A stretch of DNA of 64,000 bases, from the NCBI GenBank assembly GCA_030726725.1, contig JANRDC010000015.1, positions 1-64,000 on the forward strand, given 5' to 3'. How positions within the stretch are numbered: the first letter of the stretch is position 1; each line of letters opens with the position of its first letter. The position numbers and the translations under genes were made by a program. The stretch is from Flavobacteriaceae bacterium (GTDB taxonomy: Bacteria; Bacteroidota; Bacteroidia; Flavobacteriales; Flavobacteriaceae). Below the pieces are notes generated by a model. It searched no databases and was not told where the DNA came from. It was given only the letters and a program-made list of their open reading frames with translations. Below, piece by piece: positions 43,299 through 52,502 of the stretch.

Positions 43299-43589
43299 AT
43301 GTCGGAGAAATTAAAAATAAAAATCTCCATAGCCGATCGGGTATATCCGCTCACCATCGATCCCAGACAGGAAGAAGGTTTGCGCAAAGCCGCTAAGCAA
43401 ATAGAGCTGATGACAAAAAGCTTTGAACAAAACTACGCCGTGCGAGACAAACAAGATGTATTGGCCATGTGTGCCTTGCATTTTGCCTCTAAAGTCGAAC
43501 AAAAAGTTTTGAACGATTCCTCCGAATCCAAAGAACTTGCTGAACGATTAACACGATTGGATGACCTCATTGCTGAAGCTATCGGCTAA
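43299..43589 (+). CDS. zapA: Cell division protein ZapA
   Basis: The 96-aa protein starts MSEKLKIKISIADRVYPLTI and continues GLRKAAKQIELMTKSFEQNY, the FtsZ-binding head and helix of ZapA. It promotes bundling of FtsZ protofilaments. The longest frame begins at 43272 inside the upstream gene; ATG 43299 matches family starts. It is coupled to the ZapB-like gene and followed by the candidate 6S RNA. Confidence 0.92.
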   Translation: MSEKLKIKISIADRVYPLTIDPRQEEGLRKAAKQIELMTKSFEQNYAVRDKQDVLAMCALHFASKVEQKVLNDSSESKELAERLTRLDDLIAEAIG

Positions 43590-43604
43590 AACGTTCTTTA
43601 TCAA

Positions 43605-43775
43605 GATTCTGCCCACATTGGTCAATTTTTGACAAACTCAACACGAATGAATTCGAGGGGGTAAGTCAGTATCCTAGAGCATGCCTTCACGTCAAGGAAA
43701 CTCGCATATACTGTTAGCCTTAAACCTGTTTTTTGGAGTTTGTACAAACCCCAACCAGTGTGGGTTTTTTATTTT
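43605..43775 (+). ncRNA. ssrS: Candidate 6S RNA (ssrS-like)
   Basis: The 204 bases between zapA and rny can fold as one long rod. The closing stem is CCCACATTGG (43612-43621) with CCAGTGTGGG (43755-43764), 10 pairs, followed by TTTTTT. A second stem pairs TTGACAAACTC (43629-43639) with GAGTTTGTACAA (43736-43747) with one bulge. A central bubble follows (about 43640-43659 against 43727-43735). The apical arm has CAGTAT (43667-43672) with ATACTG (43708-43713), then GAG/CTC, then CCTT/AAGG with a 6-base loop. Stem, central bubble and apical arm are the hallmarks of 6S RNA, which binds RNA polymerase. Position after zapA matches the gene order in many bacteria. No -7 box precedes it, so it may be cut from the zapA transcript. 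Confidence 0.78.
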
Positions 43776-43793
43776 AATTTAAACAGACAAACA

Positions 43794-45359
43794 ATGGAAA
43801 TAACCCCGTGGATCATCGGTGCAATTATGTCAATCCTTGGATTTGGTGCTGCCAAAGTCATGGAAAAAGGCAAGGCATCGAAAACCATAGCCAGCGCTAG
43901 AAAAGAGGCCTTGGACATCATCAAAAACGCTAAGGTTGAAGCTGAAAACATCAAGAAAGACAAAATTTTTCAAGCGAAAGAAAAGTTTTTAGAGCTCAAG
44001 GCTGAGCACGAACAACACATCGTACAGAAAGACAAGAAAATTGCTGAAGCTGAGAAACGCACCAGAGACAAGGAATCTCAGGTCAGTTCAGAGTTGGCCC
44101 AGAACAAGAAACTGTCCGATCAATTGGAGCGTCAGCTGCAAGAGGTAGCGCAAAAGTCTGAGTTGTTGGACAAAAAACAAGCTGAGGTTGATCGACTGCA
44201 CAAGAATCAAGTACAACAACTCGAAGTGATTTCAGGGCTATCGGCCCATGACGCTAAAGAGCAATTGATGACCACCCTGAAGGAGGAGGCCAAAACAGGT
44301 GCTATGGCCTACATGCAAACGGCTATGGAAGAGGCTAAGCTCACCGCGCAACAAGAAGCCAAAAAGATTGTCATCAATACGATTCAACGTATTGGTACAG
44401 AAGAGGCGGTTGAGAATTGCGTCTCAGTTTTTAATTTGGAATCTGACGATGTAAAAGGTAGAATTATCGGTAGAGAAGGGCGAAATATACGCGCTATTGA
44501 GGCTGCAACAGGTGTTGAAATTATTGTAGATGATACGCCAGATGCGATCATTCTATCTTGCTTTGATTCGGTGCGCAGAGAGATTGCGCGACTATCACTA
44601 CATCGATTGGTGACGGATGGTAGGATACACCCAGCCCGAATCGAAGAGATCGTCAAAAAGACTGAAAAACAGATCGAAGAGGAGATTGCTGAGGTGGGCA
44701 AGAGAACAGTCATTGATTTAGGTATTCACGGTTTGCACCCTGAATTGATCAAGGCAGTTGGCCGAATGAAGTACCGATCTTCTTATGGTCAAAACTTGCT
44801 ACAACACTCCAGAGAAGTAGCTAAGTTGTGCGGTGTGATGGCTGCTGAGTTGGGCATCAATGCCAAATTGGCCAAACGCGCGGGATTGCTACACGATATT
44901 GGAAAGGTTCCTCACAGTGAGGCCGACGCAGAAACACCTCACGCGATACTAGGGATGCAGTGGGCAGAAAAATACGGGGAAAAACCGGATGTCTGCAACG
45001 CGATAGGCGCTCACCATGACGAGATAGAAATGAAGACGCTGATCGCACCTATTGTTCAGGTTTGTGATGCGATTAGCGGTGCGCGTCCAGGTGCGCGAAG
45101 ACAAGTATTGGATTCCTATATCCAAAGACTTAAGGATTTGGAAGATATCGCTTTTGGGTTTAAAGGAGTACAGAAAGCGTATGCTATTCAAGCGGGTAGA
45201 GAATTGCGCGTGATCGTTGAAAGCGAGAAAGTAACCGACGAACAAGCCATGGAAATGTCCTTTGAAATATCTCAAAAAATTCAAACAGACATGACTTATC
45301 CAGGACAAGTAAAAGTTACTGTTATTCGCGAAACCCGCGCAGTAAATGTAGCTAAGTAA
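43794..45359 (+). CDS. rny: Ribonuclease Y
   Basis: The 521-aa endoribonuclease starts mRNA decay. An N-terminal TM segment ([20 protein letters not shown]) anchors it to the inner membrane, followed by a long charged coiled coil (about 30-200). The KH domain has [20 protein letters not shown] and the HD domain [23 protein letters not shown] at 43740 would lengthen the frame but lies inside the RNA structure at 43605-43775; ATG 43794 gives the family length. No promoter is seen between that RNA and rny, so read-through is likely. Confidence 0.95.
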   Translation: MEITPWIIGAIMSILGFGAAKVMEKGKASKTIASARKEALDIIKNAKVEAENIKKDKIFQAKEKFLELKAEHEQHIVQKDKKIAEAEKRTRDKESQVSSELAQNKKLSDQLERQLQEVAQKSELLDKKQAEVDRLHKNQVQQLEVISGLSAHDAKEQLMTTLKEEAKTGAMAYMQTAMEEAKLTAQQEAKKIVINTIQRIGTEEAVENCVSVFNLESDDVKGRIIGREGRNIRAIEAATGVEIIVDDTPDAIILSCFDSVRREIARLSLHRLVTDGRIHPARIEEIVKKTEKQIEEEIAEVGKRTVIDLGIHGLHPELIKAVGRMKYRSSYGQNLLQHSREVAKLCGVMAAELGINAKLAKRAGLLHDIGKVPHSEADAETPHAILGMQWAEKYGEKPDVCNAIGAHHDEIEMKTLIAPIVQVCDAISGARPGARRQVLDSYIQRLKDLEDIAFGFKGVQKAYAIQAGRELRVIVESEKVTDEQAMEMSFEISQKIQTDMTYPGQVKVTVIRETRAVNVAK

Positions 45360-45382
45360 TTAAGGTCAATATACTTTTCATG

Positions 45383-45411
45383 AAAAAGCCTCCATACGGA
45401 GGCTTTTTTTT
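45383..45411. terminator. Bidirectional terminator, rny / DUF349 gene
   Basis: AAAAGCCTCC (45384-45393) pairs with GGAGGCTTTT (45398-45407) around an ATAC loop, with A- and T-runs on both sides. It serves both convergent genes; its end touches the DUF349 stop at 45410. Confidence 0.9.
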
Positions 45412-47098
45412 ATTCAGCGGTATCTTCTTGAGCTTCTGAAGACTCCTCAGCTTCTTGCGCTGCTTTTTTCTGTTGGTGCTCCTGTATATTTATTTGTTTG
45501 AGTTGGTCCTTTAACTGATCCAATTGCTTGTGGAGCTGGTCGATTTGTTTTTGAACATCTTTGACTACAGGATTGTCCTGAGGAACATGACTGAAGAAAG
45601 CCAGGTTGTTTTCCAGTTGGCGAATCTTGTCTTGTTCTTCCTCTATTTTTTTTCTGATCACAGCGCGTTCTGATTGTTGTGCAGGGGCAGAATGAGTTTG
45701 ACGGCCGCGACCAACTCGCTCCGTGTTTTGGGGTTGTTGGGTTTTCCGCTCTGCTTGTAAGCGTTCAAAATAAGCGTTGCACGCGGCTTTAAATTCTTTC
45801 CATAGCGCATCAGAAAATTTTCTGGGAACATGGCCTACTTCTTTCCACGCTGACTGAATGCGTTTTAATTCGGCGGTATTTGCCTCATTGATCTCCGCAT
45901 TGACGAGCCCTTGTGCGATTTCAAGCAAGGATCTTTTTTGCGACAAATGGTCATTCTGATCCTTCTTGATGTTTTTATAAAAGTTGTTTTTGTTTTTGTT
46001 GAATGCTCTGCTCAACTCCTTAAAGTTGCGCCAAACTTTATCGCTTTGTTTGCTGGGTACTTTGCCAATTTCCATAAAGGATTGGCGCAAAGTCTCCATA
46101 GTTTTTATCTGGTTTTGAATTTCTTTATGCGATGTTGGGGCAGTTAGGGTCAGTTCTTTTAATTCTTTTAGGATGGCCTCTTTAGCCTGCAAGTTTACCT
46201 CAAGATCTTTGTCTAGATGGGCAAAATAAGCCTGTCGTTTGTCGTGGATTGTTTTGGTTGCCTTACTAAATCGGTCCCAGATCTCGTTTCTGTGTTCCTT
46301 GTCTACCGGACCCAGATCCTCTTTCCAAATTTTGTGCAGTACTTGTAGTTCCTGAAATGCTTGGTGGATATCGTCTTGTTCCGCCAATTCTTCTGCCCGA
46401 ACTACGAGTTTAAGCTTTTCCTCTAGATTGTGTTTAAAGTCCAAGTCGCGCAGTTCGCGATTCAGGTTTAAGAAATCGTAAAAGATCTCCATGTGGTGGT
46501 GGTAAGTGCGCCATACATCGTTGTATTGATCACGGGGTATAGGGCCCGCATTTTTCCACTCTGTCAGTATTTGTTTAAAATTGTTGTAGGTGGCATTGAT
46601 GTCCTCTTCCATGGATATCAATCCTTTCAGGCGTTCGATCAACGTCCACCTCAGTGCCAAATTGTTTTTGAGCTGTATTTCTTGACGTTGATAGTGGTCG
46701 GCTTTTTTCTCTCGGTATTCTTTGTAAACCTCGTTGAATTGACGTTTGTCTACACTGCTGAATTTAAAGTCCATTTCAACTCCGCCTTGCGCGATAAATT
46801 CCTCTTTTTTAGCTTCAAAAAGAGCTTGATACTGTTGATCAAATGAGGTTTTTATCGCGTCTACATGGCGTTTGATCGCCGATATAGATTCGTTCTTGAC
46901 CAATCGTTGCAATTCTCCCACCAAGTTCTCCATCGCCATACTGGAATAATCCAGAAAAGGTATGTGATGCTTGTCGTAATGGACATCATCTTCTGCAACA
47001 GCTGCATTGGAGTTTTCTATCTCGTGCATATGCGCATCAACGGGGCTGTGTACCTCTGGGGATGTGGGCTGTTGATCGGGCGCTTTCTCTTCTGACAT
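45410..47098 (-). CDS. DUF349 repeat protein
   Basis: The 562-aa, mostly helical and charged protein has four or five DUF349 repeats. They are marked by recurring W-K/V-P-x5-W-F/K patterns: ILTEWKNAGPIPRDQYNDVW, KIWKEDLGPVDKEHRNEIW, ETLRQSFMEIGKVPSKQSDK and IQSAWKEVGHVPRKFSDALW. The N-terminus is low in complexity and acidic; the C-terminus is a coiled coil (about 470-540) with an acidic tail. No enzyme motif or signal peptide is present. The function of the family is unknown. No -7 box was found in the 90-bp gap behind aroE. Confidence 0.88.
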   Translation of the reverse strand: MSEEKAPDQQPTSPEVHSPVDAHMHEIENSNAAVAEDDVHYDKHHIPFLDYSSMAMENLVGELQRLVKNESISAIKRHVDAIKTSFDQQYQALFEAKKEEFIAQGGVEMDFKFSSVDKRQFNEVYKEYREKKADHYQRQEIQLKNNLALRWTLIERLKGLISMEEDINATYNNFKQILTEWKNAGPIPRDQYNDVWRTYHHHMEIFYDFLNLNRELRDLDFKHNLEEKLKLVVRAEELAEQDDIHQAFQELQVLHKIWKEDLGPVDKEHRNEIWDRFSKATKTIHDKRQAYFAHLDKDLEVNLQAKEAILKELKELTLTAPTSHKEIQNQIKTMETLRQSFMEIGKVPSKQSDKVWRNFKELSRAFNKNKNNFYKNIKKDQNDHLSQKRSLLEIAQGLVNAEINEANTAELKRIQSAWKEVGHVPRKFSDALWKEFKAACNAYFERLQAERKTQQPQNTERVGRGRQTHSAPAQQSERAVIRKKIEEEQDKIRQLENNLAFFSHVPQDNPVVKDVQKQIDQLHKQLDQLKDQLKQINIQEHQQKKAAQEAEESSEAQEDTAE

Positions 47099-47188
47099 AT
47101 CAGTGGTGTTTCATGGTTATTACCGGTCAGTAAGATACTAACAACCCAACAAATTCCAAAAAATTGAAGACTAATTACGCGGTCTAAT

Positions 47189-47941
47189 TTACTGGGGCTT
47201 TTTTGTCCAAATACGCCAAGCTTCTTCAGCTTGTTCCACCAACATTTGATAGCCATTAAGGGCTTGAGCACCTTGATTTAACCCAGCTTTCATAAATGCA
47301 GTGACTTCTGGATTGTAGATCAAATCAAACAGTAAATGTCGGTCAGCGAGACATCCATAAGGCAAATCTGGTTTCTGATCTACGTGGGGAAAAGTACCCA
47401 CCGGACTACACTGAATGATCAGATGATGTTCGTCTACAACGCCTTGATCGACATCTTTATATGAAATTTGATCTATTTTTGGTGTGCGCGATACCCATAG
47501 ATAGGGAATATTCAATTGATCGAGTACGAAGGCGACGGCTTTGGACGCACCACCCGTTCCTAAAATAAGCGCTTTTTTGTGGTGGGGCTTCAGGTGGGGT
47601 TGGAGGGCTTTCTCAAATCCCACTACATCGGTGTTGTATCCAATGAGTCGATCTCCTTCGCGAGCGATGGTATTCACCGCTTGGATTTCCGCTGCTGGGC
47701 CCCGAAGTTCATCAATCCACTGGATCACCTCTGTTTTGTAGGGGATGGTTACATTCAAGCCTTTAATTGAAGGTTGCTCATCCAGCATGATTTTTAGCGT
47801 CAAGAGATCAGGTAGGTCGAAATTCTCATAACTGTGATCCAACAGTCCAGAGGATTCAAATTTTTGAGCGAAATATCCTCTAGAAAATGAATAAGCTATA
47901 TTTCTGCCCAGAAGGCCAAATCTATTTTTTTTGAGCTCCAT
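47189..47941 (-). CDS. aroE: Shikimate dehydrogenase
   Basis: AroE reduces 3-dehydroshikimate with NADPH, one step before AroK. The 250-aa protein has the shikimate-binding FGLLGRNIAYSFSRGYF (Ser pair), catalytic Lys in GLNVTIPYKTEVIQWIDEL, NTDVVGFEKAL, and the nucleotide loop ILGTGGASKAVAFVL. It ends NGYQMLVEQAEEAWRIW. It is short but within range for Bacteroidota. Its start overlaps the DUF368 gene by 20 bp, placing it last in TPR-DUF368-DUF368-aroE. Confidence 0.94.
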   Translation of the reverse strand: MELKKNRFGLLGRNIAYSFSRGYFAQKFESSGLLDHSYENFDLPDLLTLKIMLDEQPSIKGLNVTIPYKTEVIQWIDELRGPAAEIQAVNTIAREGDRLIGYNTDVVGFEKALQPHLKPHHKKALILGTGGASKAVAFVLDQLNIPYLWVSRTPKIDQISYKDVDQGVVDEHHLIIQCSPVGTFPHVDQKPDLPYGCLADRHLLFDLIYNPEVTAFMKAGLNQGAQALNGYQMLVEQAEEAWRIWTKKPQ

Positions 47942-48932
47942 AGCGTTCTAGAAATACGAGTAATGCTATTCCCGATAGAATAAAAACCAAAGCCCAAATA
48001 TTTTGCGGCTCGTTTATCTGAGGAATATAGCGGGTAAATTGAATGACGATGGGTTCTGCATGACTGTCTGTGACTAATTGGCCAGTTGCATCGTATAAAT
48101 AGTTCGCTTTTTTCCACGGCCAAACCACTCCGAGGGAACCTGTGATGAAACCAATGATGGAGGCTGTGGTCTGATCGTGATAGCGTTTGAGCAAAAAACC
48201 GATGAAGTGGGACAGTGTGATGAGTCCGACTACCGATCCTAGGGTAAAAATACCCAGAGTCAATAAAGCGGATAGTCTGGCTGGATTATCGATAAATCCA
48301 AAGTTGAGTACCGCAATTTCTGTGAGGGTATCGAATAATGCATTGACAGATTCAACGAGTAAAAGGACATAGTTGCCCATAAGCATCAATATAAACGAGC
48401 CTGAAAGGCCGGGTAACGTCATACCCGAAACACTGATCATACCGCAGAAGAATACGAACAGCCAATGATCGTTTTCCTGAGCCGGGCTGAGAAAACTTAT
48501 GCCCACCCCCAAGATAAGCCCCAAAAGTCCAAAACTTCGATTTTTGCTGTTCCATCCGCCAAAACCTTTGGAAATGTAATACACAGATCCAATGATCAAA
48601 CCAAAAAAAACAGACCAGACGTAGAGCTCTCTAGTTTTGAGGAAATAGTCGAGAATTTTGGAGATGCTGAAATAGCTAAACACCATGCCCATGACCAAGA
48701 AACCCAAAAAAACAAAGTCGGTATGTTCTTTAAATTCTTTGAATTTTCCGCGCATCAACAGAGAAAATGCGCGAGCGTCCATTTTTTTTAATGAAGAGAT
48801 AAAACGTTCGTAAAAACCCCAAACAAAAGCGACAATTCCGCCGGATACTCCAGGAACCTTATTGGCCGCACCCATGGTTAAGCCCTTGATAAAAGTCAGA
48901 AGATTTGATTTCAGATCAGCGGGTTCTTTCAT
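47922..48932 (-). CDS. DUF368 membrane protein (PopT-type polyprenyl-phosphate translocase), copy 1
   Basis: The 336-aa protein has about ten TM segments. The DUF368 signature is KGLTMGAANKVPGVSGGIVA (about 14-33), with a second SVSGMTLPGLSGSFILMLMG (about 158-177). DUF368 proteins such as PopT have been reported to return undecaprenyl phosphate across the inner membrane for cell-wall synthesis. This copy has a longer cytoplasmic loop after TM1 (KKMDARAFSLLMRGKFKEFK) than its neighbour. It begins one base after the second copy ends, so this looks like an old tandem duplication. Confidence 0.88.
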   Translation of the reverse strand: MKEPADLKSNLLTFIKGLTMGAANKVPGVSGGIVAFVWGFYERFISSLKKMDARAFSLLMRGKFKEFKEHTDFVFLGFLVMGMVFSYFSISKILDYFLKTRELYVWSVFFGLIIGSVYYISKGFGGWNSKNRSFGLLGLILGVGISFLSPAQENDHWLFVFFCGMISVSGMTLPGLSGSFILMLMGNYVLLLVESVNALFDTLTEIAVLNFGFIDNPARLSALLTLGIFTLGSVVGLITLSHFIGFLLKRYHDQTTASIIGFITGSLGVVWPWKKANYLYDATGQLVTDSHAEPIVIQFTRYIPQINEPQNIWALVFILSGIALLVFLERYGAQKK

Positions 48933-48933
48933 T

Positions 48934-49833
48934 TTAATGAGCTGCTGGCTTTTGGGCCCAGCGCTCCAACCCTAAAATTAAGAAAATACCTGCGAACATC
49001 AAGCAGATTGCTGGAACCCATTGGCTCTGCATGGGAAAATTCCAAGGAGCAACTACATCAATCGCTTGATCAGTAGGGTATTTCCAGGGCCAAATTTTAG
49101 GCAAAGCGCCCAACATAAATCCAACCAACACAGCTAGCGTTTGGTGCTGGTATCGCGACAGCATCCATTTGAGCAATGAAGAAAAGGACAGTAGTCCGGT
49201 GATGGCGCCGAGTCCCACCACGCTGACGACAGCTAGGTCCCTTTCGTGCACTCCGGTCAACACAGTGGCATAGCTGCCTAAGAGCACCAATATAAATGCA
49301 CCTGAAATTCCAGGTAAGATCATGGCAATGCTGGCCAAGGCACCAGAAATGAATAAGTAAGTCAGCGAGCTATTTGCAGCGCCCTCGGGCAAAAAATTAA
49401 TGCTGCCTGCGATCAGCGTCCCCAAAATAAGCCAAAGATATAGTCCCTTTTTCCACTGACCGATCGATCGGTAAATATGCCAACAGCTGGCCAACATCAA
49501 ACCGAAAAAAAAGGACCAAACCAAAATAGGTTTGTTCGACAATAGCCAGCTAATTCCTTGGGCGAGCGAGGCGATACTCAGGCCTATACCGCTGACTAAA
49601 GCAAGTAAAAACGAGGCGTTAGACGCTTTCCAAAAGGCCTTCAACCCTTGATTTTTGAGCACCAACAGCAGGCTAGGACGGAGTTTTGAAATGGTTTCAA
49701 CGAGTTCTTGATATATTCCTGAGATAAATGCGATGGTGCCCCCCGATACGCCAGGAACAACATCTGCTGCACCCATGGCCATACCTTTAAGGACAATCCA
49801 CAGGTAGTCTGATGATTTTCTTTTGTTTTCCAT
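48934..49833 (-). CDS. DUF368 membrane protein (PopT-type), copy 2
   Basis: The 299-aa protein has about nine or ten TM segments. The signature KGMAMGAADVVPGVSGGTIA (about 13-32) parallels copy 1, as does the second repeat IAMILPGISGAFILVLLGSY. The two copies have clearly diverged, so they may differ in substrate, polarity or conditions of use, for example pH or sodium. It lies seven bases after the TPR gene stop in the same transcription unit. Confidence 0.88.
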   Translation of the reverse strand: MENKRKSSDYLWIVLKGMAMGAADVVPGVSGGTIAFISGIYQELVETISKLRPSLLLVLKNQGLKAFWKASNASFLLALVSGIGLSIASLAQGISWLLSNKPILVWSFFFGLMLASCWHIYRSIGQWKKGLYLWLILGTLIAGSINFLPEGAANSSLTYLFISGALASIAMILPGISGAFILVLLGSYATVLTGVHERDLAVVSVVGLGAITGLLSFSSLLKWMLSRYQHQTLAVLVGFMLGALPKIWPWKYPTDQAIDVVAPWNFPMQSQWVPAICLMFAGIFLILGLERWAQKPAAH

Positions 49834-49840
49834 GATTTAT

Positions 49841-51250
49841 TTAATGACCCAGCCAGTGGGTCTGGGTCCATTGGCTCGCCCAAAAATAGGGAAAAGCAGT
49901 TTGGGCTAGCGCAAGCATCGACACATCTTTGCCTACTTGTTCCAGATGAAAGGAAGCTTTGTCCATGTCTTGCAGGGCGTGGTAGGCCACGGCCATACGC
50001 AAGTGGAGTTCTGTGTTGTCCACATAAAGTTCAAGGGCTTCTTCCAAAACCAATACGCAGCCTTGAGGATCTTCCAGCGACCAGACCGTTTGTGCCCACA
50101 TCAGCCAAAGCTCAATGCGTTGTCCCCCAAAGGCTACGGATTGTTTGCAGGCGAAATCAGCTTCAAAATGCATGTCCATTGATGCGTAAATCATCGCGCA
50201 GGTTTCCCAATAATTCGGATTTTCATCATCTACTTGAAGTGCCTTTTGAATCCAATCCAAGGCAACACCAGAGGCGTTTTGATTCAGGTGAAACTGGGCA
50301 ATGGACAGCCAAGCGCGCTCTAATAGCGGATCTTCGCTCACGGCTAGAGTGTAGTATTCTTCTGTTTGCGCAAAAAGACCCAGGGCTTCGTGACATTGAC
50401 CCAGACGCAGATATGTTTGGGCGCTGGGCTCTCCTAAATCCAGTGTGGTTTGGTAGTTTTCAATGGCTTCGTTGTAGCGCTTTAATTTTTCCAATACCAT
50501 CGCTTTTTCAAAATAAGCCCCGGTAAACGTATCGTCTGAGATGATGGCAAAATCAAAAGCGGTCAAAGCTTCTTTGAACATTGTTTTTTCCACATATTGT
50601 TTGCCCAATTGATGCCAGGCAACTTCGCAATAAGGGTTTTGTTCCAGGTAATCGTTTAGAAATTCTATAGCTCCTTCAAAGTCTTCGAGGAACTCAAAGC
50701 AATAAACCACATTATACAGGGATGCGTAGTCCTCGGGATCGTCCTCAACACATTGAATAAAGCAGTGTTTTGCTTGTTCAAAATCGTCGAGAAACAAATA
50801 TTCCATACCCATCAGGGCGTAGATGTCCATTTGATCAGGTGCGATTTCCAATGCCTTTTTTAGGTAGTCAATGGCTTTGGGGTGATCGTCTTTTTTTGAG
50901 TAGATGTTGGCCCTTTGGATGTAAACTTCTTCGTTGGTGCCATCTACCTCCTCGATCTGATTGAGTTGCTTTACAGCTTCTTCCAGACGATTTTCAAACA
51001 CCATAACCTCAACTTCCAGCAGTTTTAAGGGGGTAGTATTGGGGTGTTGTTCTAAACTGAGTTGAATCGCTTTTTTGGCCAGACGCACTTTACCTTGGTT
51101 GAGGTAATGGTGGATGATGTCTTCAAAGTCCTCGGCGTCAAAAAAATAGACATCGTCTGTCTTGAGCATTGATTCAAACCTGGCGATCGGTTTTCCGGGA
51201 CGTTCTTCGGGATCTATGGCCATAATACGCTTTTGGATTCCTATTGCCAT
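49841..51250 (-). CDS. Tetratricopeptide-repeat protein
   Basis: The 469-aa protein has at least ten TPR helices pairs from about residue 45 to 440, for example KAIDYLKKALEIAPDQMDIY, ALMGMEYLFLDDFEQAKHCF and AIENYQTTLDLGEPSAQTYL. No signal peptide or TM segment is seen, so it is probably cytosolic, acting as a scaffold. ATG 51250 overlaps a -7-like element TACATTTA (51257-51250), so the ATG at 51223 (MAIDPEERPGKPIARFESML) may be the true start. It leads the DUF368-aroE unit. The partner proteins are unknown. Confidence 0.85.
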   Translation of the reverse strand: MAIGIQKRIMAIDPEERPGKPIARFESMLKTDDVYFFDAEDFEDIIHHYLNQGKVRLAKKAIQLSLEQHPNTTPLKLLEVEVMVFENRLEEAVKQLNQIEEVDGTNEEVYIQRANIYSKKDDHPKAIDYLKKALEIAPDQMDIYALMGMEYLFLDDFEQAKHCFIQCVEDDPEDYASLYNVVYCFEFLEDFEGAIEFLNDYLEQNPYCEVAWHQLGKQYVEKTMFKEALTAFDFAIISDDTFTGAYFEKAMVLEKLKRYNEAIENYQTTLDLGEPSAQTYLRLGQCHEALGLFAQTEEYYTLAVSEDPLLERAWLSIAQFHLNQNASGVALDWIQKALQVDDENPNYWETCAMIYASMDMHFEADFACKQSVAFGGQRIELWLMWAQTVWSLEDPQGCVLVLEEALELYVDNTELHLRMAVAYHALQDMDKASFHLEQVGKDVSMLALAQTAFPYFWASQWTQTHWLGH

Positions 51251-51308
51251 AAATGTAGCCCAATAAGCGCCCCAATTGGGGTGATTGTCAGGCTATCTTA
51301 TCAACAAA

Positions 51309-52502
51309 TTAGTTAACATCTGGCTGATGATATCGATCCAGAATAGATAAAATTAATTGACATCCCAAGGTGATTTCTTGTTCAGAAATAGTGAGGGGTG
51401 GGGTGATTCTCACTGCTTTTTTCTCAATGAGCAACCAGAAAAGTATCAGTTGATTTTCTGCGGCTTCTAGGACCAAGTAATCGGCAATTTCAGGATGGGG
51501 CATGATCAATGCCAACATCAATCCACTTCCCCTAATTTCCTGAATCAATGGATGTTGCAGCAAGGATCTGAACAGCAATTCTTTGGTTTTTACCTGTGCC
51601 ATCAGATCGCTGTCGATCAATACACGCAAGGTGGCCAAAGCAGCAGCAGCCACTACAGGGTTACCGCCAAAGGTGGTAATGTGCCCCAGTTTGGGATGAT
51701 CGCTTAACAAATCCATATGCGCTTTTGAGGCGACAACGGCGCCACAGGGCAAACCTGAGGCCATCCCTTTTCCTATAGCCAATACATCAGGTACACAATC
51801 GTGTTGTTGAAAGGCAAATAGGCTGCCAGTTCTCCCAAATCCAGGCTGAATTTCATCTAAAATCAACAGCGCTCCCACTTCGTTGCATCTGTGTTGTAAC
51901 GCTTTAAGGTAACCGGGTAATGGCACAATGAATCCCGCTCCTCCCTGTATAGATTCCACCACAACCCCGGCTGTATGGGTGTCAATTTTTTCTAAATCTT
52001 CAAATTGGTTGAATCGGATAAAATCGATATCGGTCAGCAGAGGCTCAAAAGGTTTTCTCTGTGCTTCCATACCCATGAGACTCATACTGCCCATAGTGTT
52101 CCCGTGATAAGCCTCGTAGGCGCCCATTATTTTTTTGCGTCCGGTAACCCTTCTGGCTAGTTTGATGGAAGCTTCGATCGCTTCTGTACCCGAGTTGACC
52201 AAATAGGTGGTTTCCAGGGGCTCTGGCAACTGTTCGGCCAATAGCGCACAGTAGGAGACTGCTGGACCTTGGGCGTATTCGCCATACACCATAACGTGCA
52301 TGTATTGATGAATTTGATGTTCTATGGCACTCACTACTTCAGGCGCACAATGGCCTAAAGTACAGGCGGATACACCAGCGACAAAGTCCAGATGCGGTTT
52401 CCCCTCAGCGTCATAGATATAACTTCCTTTGGCTTTAGAAACCACCATACCCAAGGGATGTGGGGTGGTTTGTGCTTGAAACCTCAAAAAATCTTCCTTC
52501 AT
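51309..52502 (-). CDS. Class III aminotransferase
   Basis: The 397-aa PLP enzyme starts MKEDFLRFQAQTTPHPLGM (ATG 52502, overlapping the upstream stop by ATGA). It has VSACTLGHCAPEV, LVNSGTEAIEASIKLARR, EAYHGNTMGSMSLMG, LLILDEIQPGFGRTG and the PLP Lys in LAIGKGMASGLPCGA. It is related to acetylornithine/4-aminobutyrate-type transaminases, but the substrate cannot be read from sequence. It is last in the unit rsh-fur-purA-LptA-like-aminotransferase. The longer frame from 52529 lies inside the upstream gene. Confidence 0.88.
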   Translation of the reverse strand: MKEDFLRFQAQTTPHPLGMVVSKAKGSYIYDAEGKPHLDFVAGVSACTLGHCAPEVVSAIEHQIHQYMHVMVYGEYAQGPAVSYCALLAEQLPEPLETTYLVNSGTEAIEASIKLARRVTGRKKIMGAYEAYHGNTMGSMSLMGMEAQRKPFEPLLTDIDFIRFNQFEDLEKIDTHTAGVVVESIQGGAGFIVPLPGYLKALQHRCNEVGALLILDEIQPGFGRTGSLFAFQQHDCVPDVLAIGKGMASGLPCGAVVASKAHMDLLSDHPKLGHITTFGGNPVVAAAALATLRVLIDSDLMAQVKTKELLFRSLLQHPLIQEIRGSGLMLALIMPHPEIADYLVLEAAENQLILFWLLIEKKAVRITPPLTISEQEITLGCQLILSILDRYHQPDVN

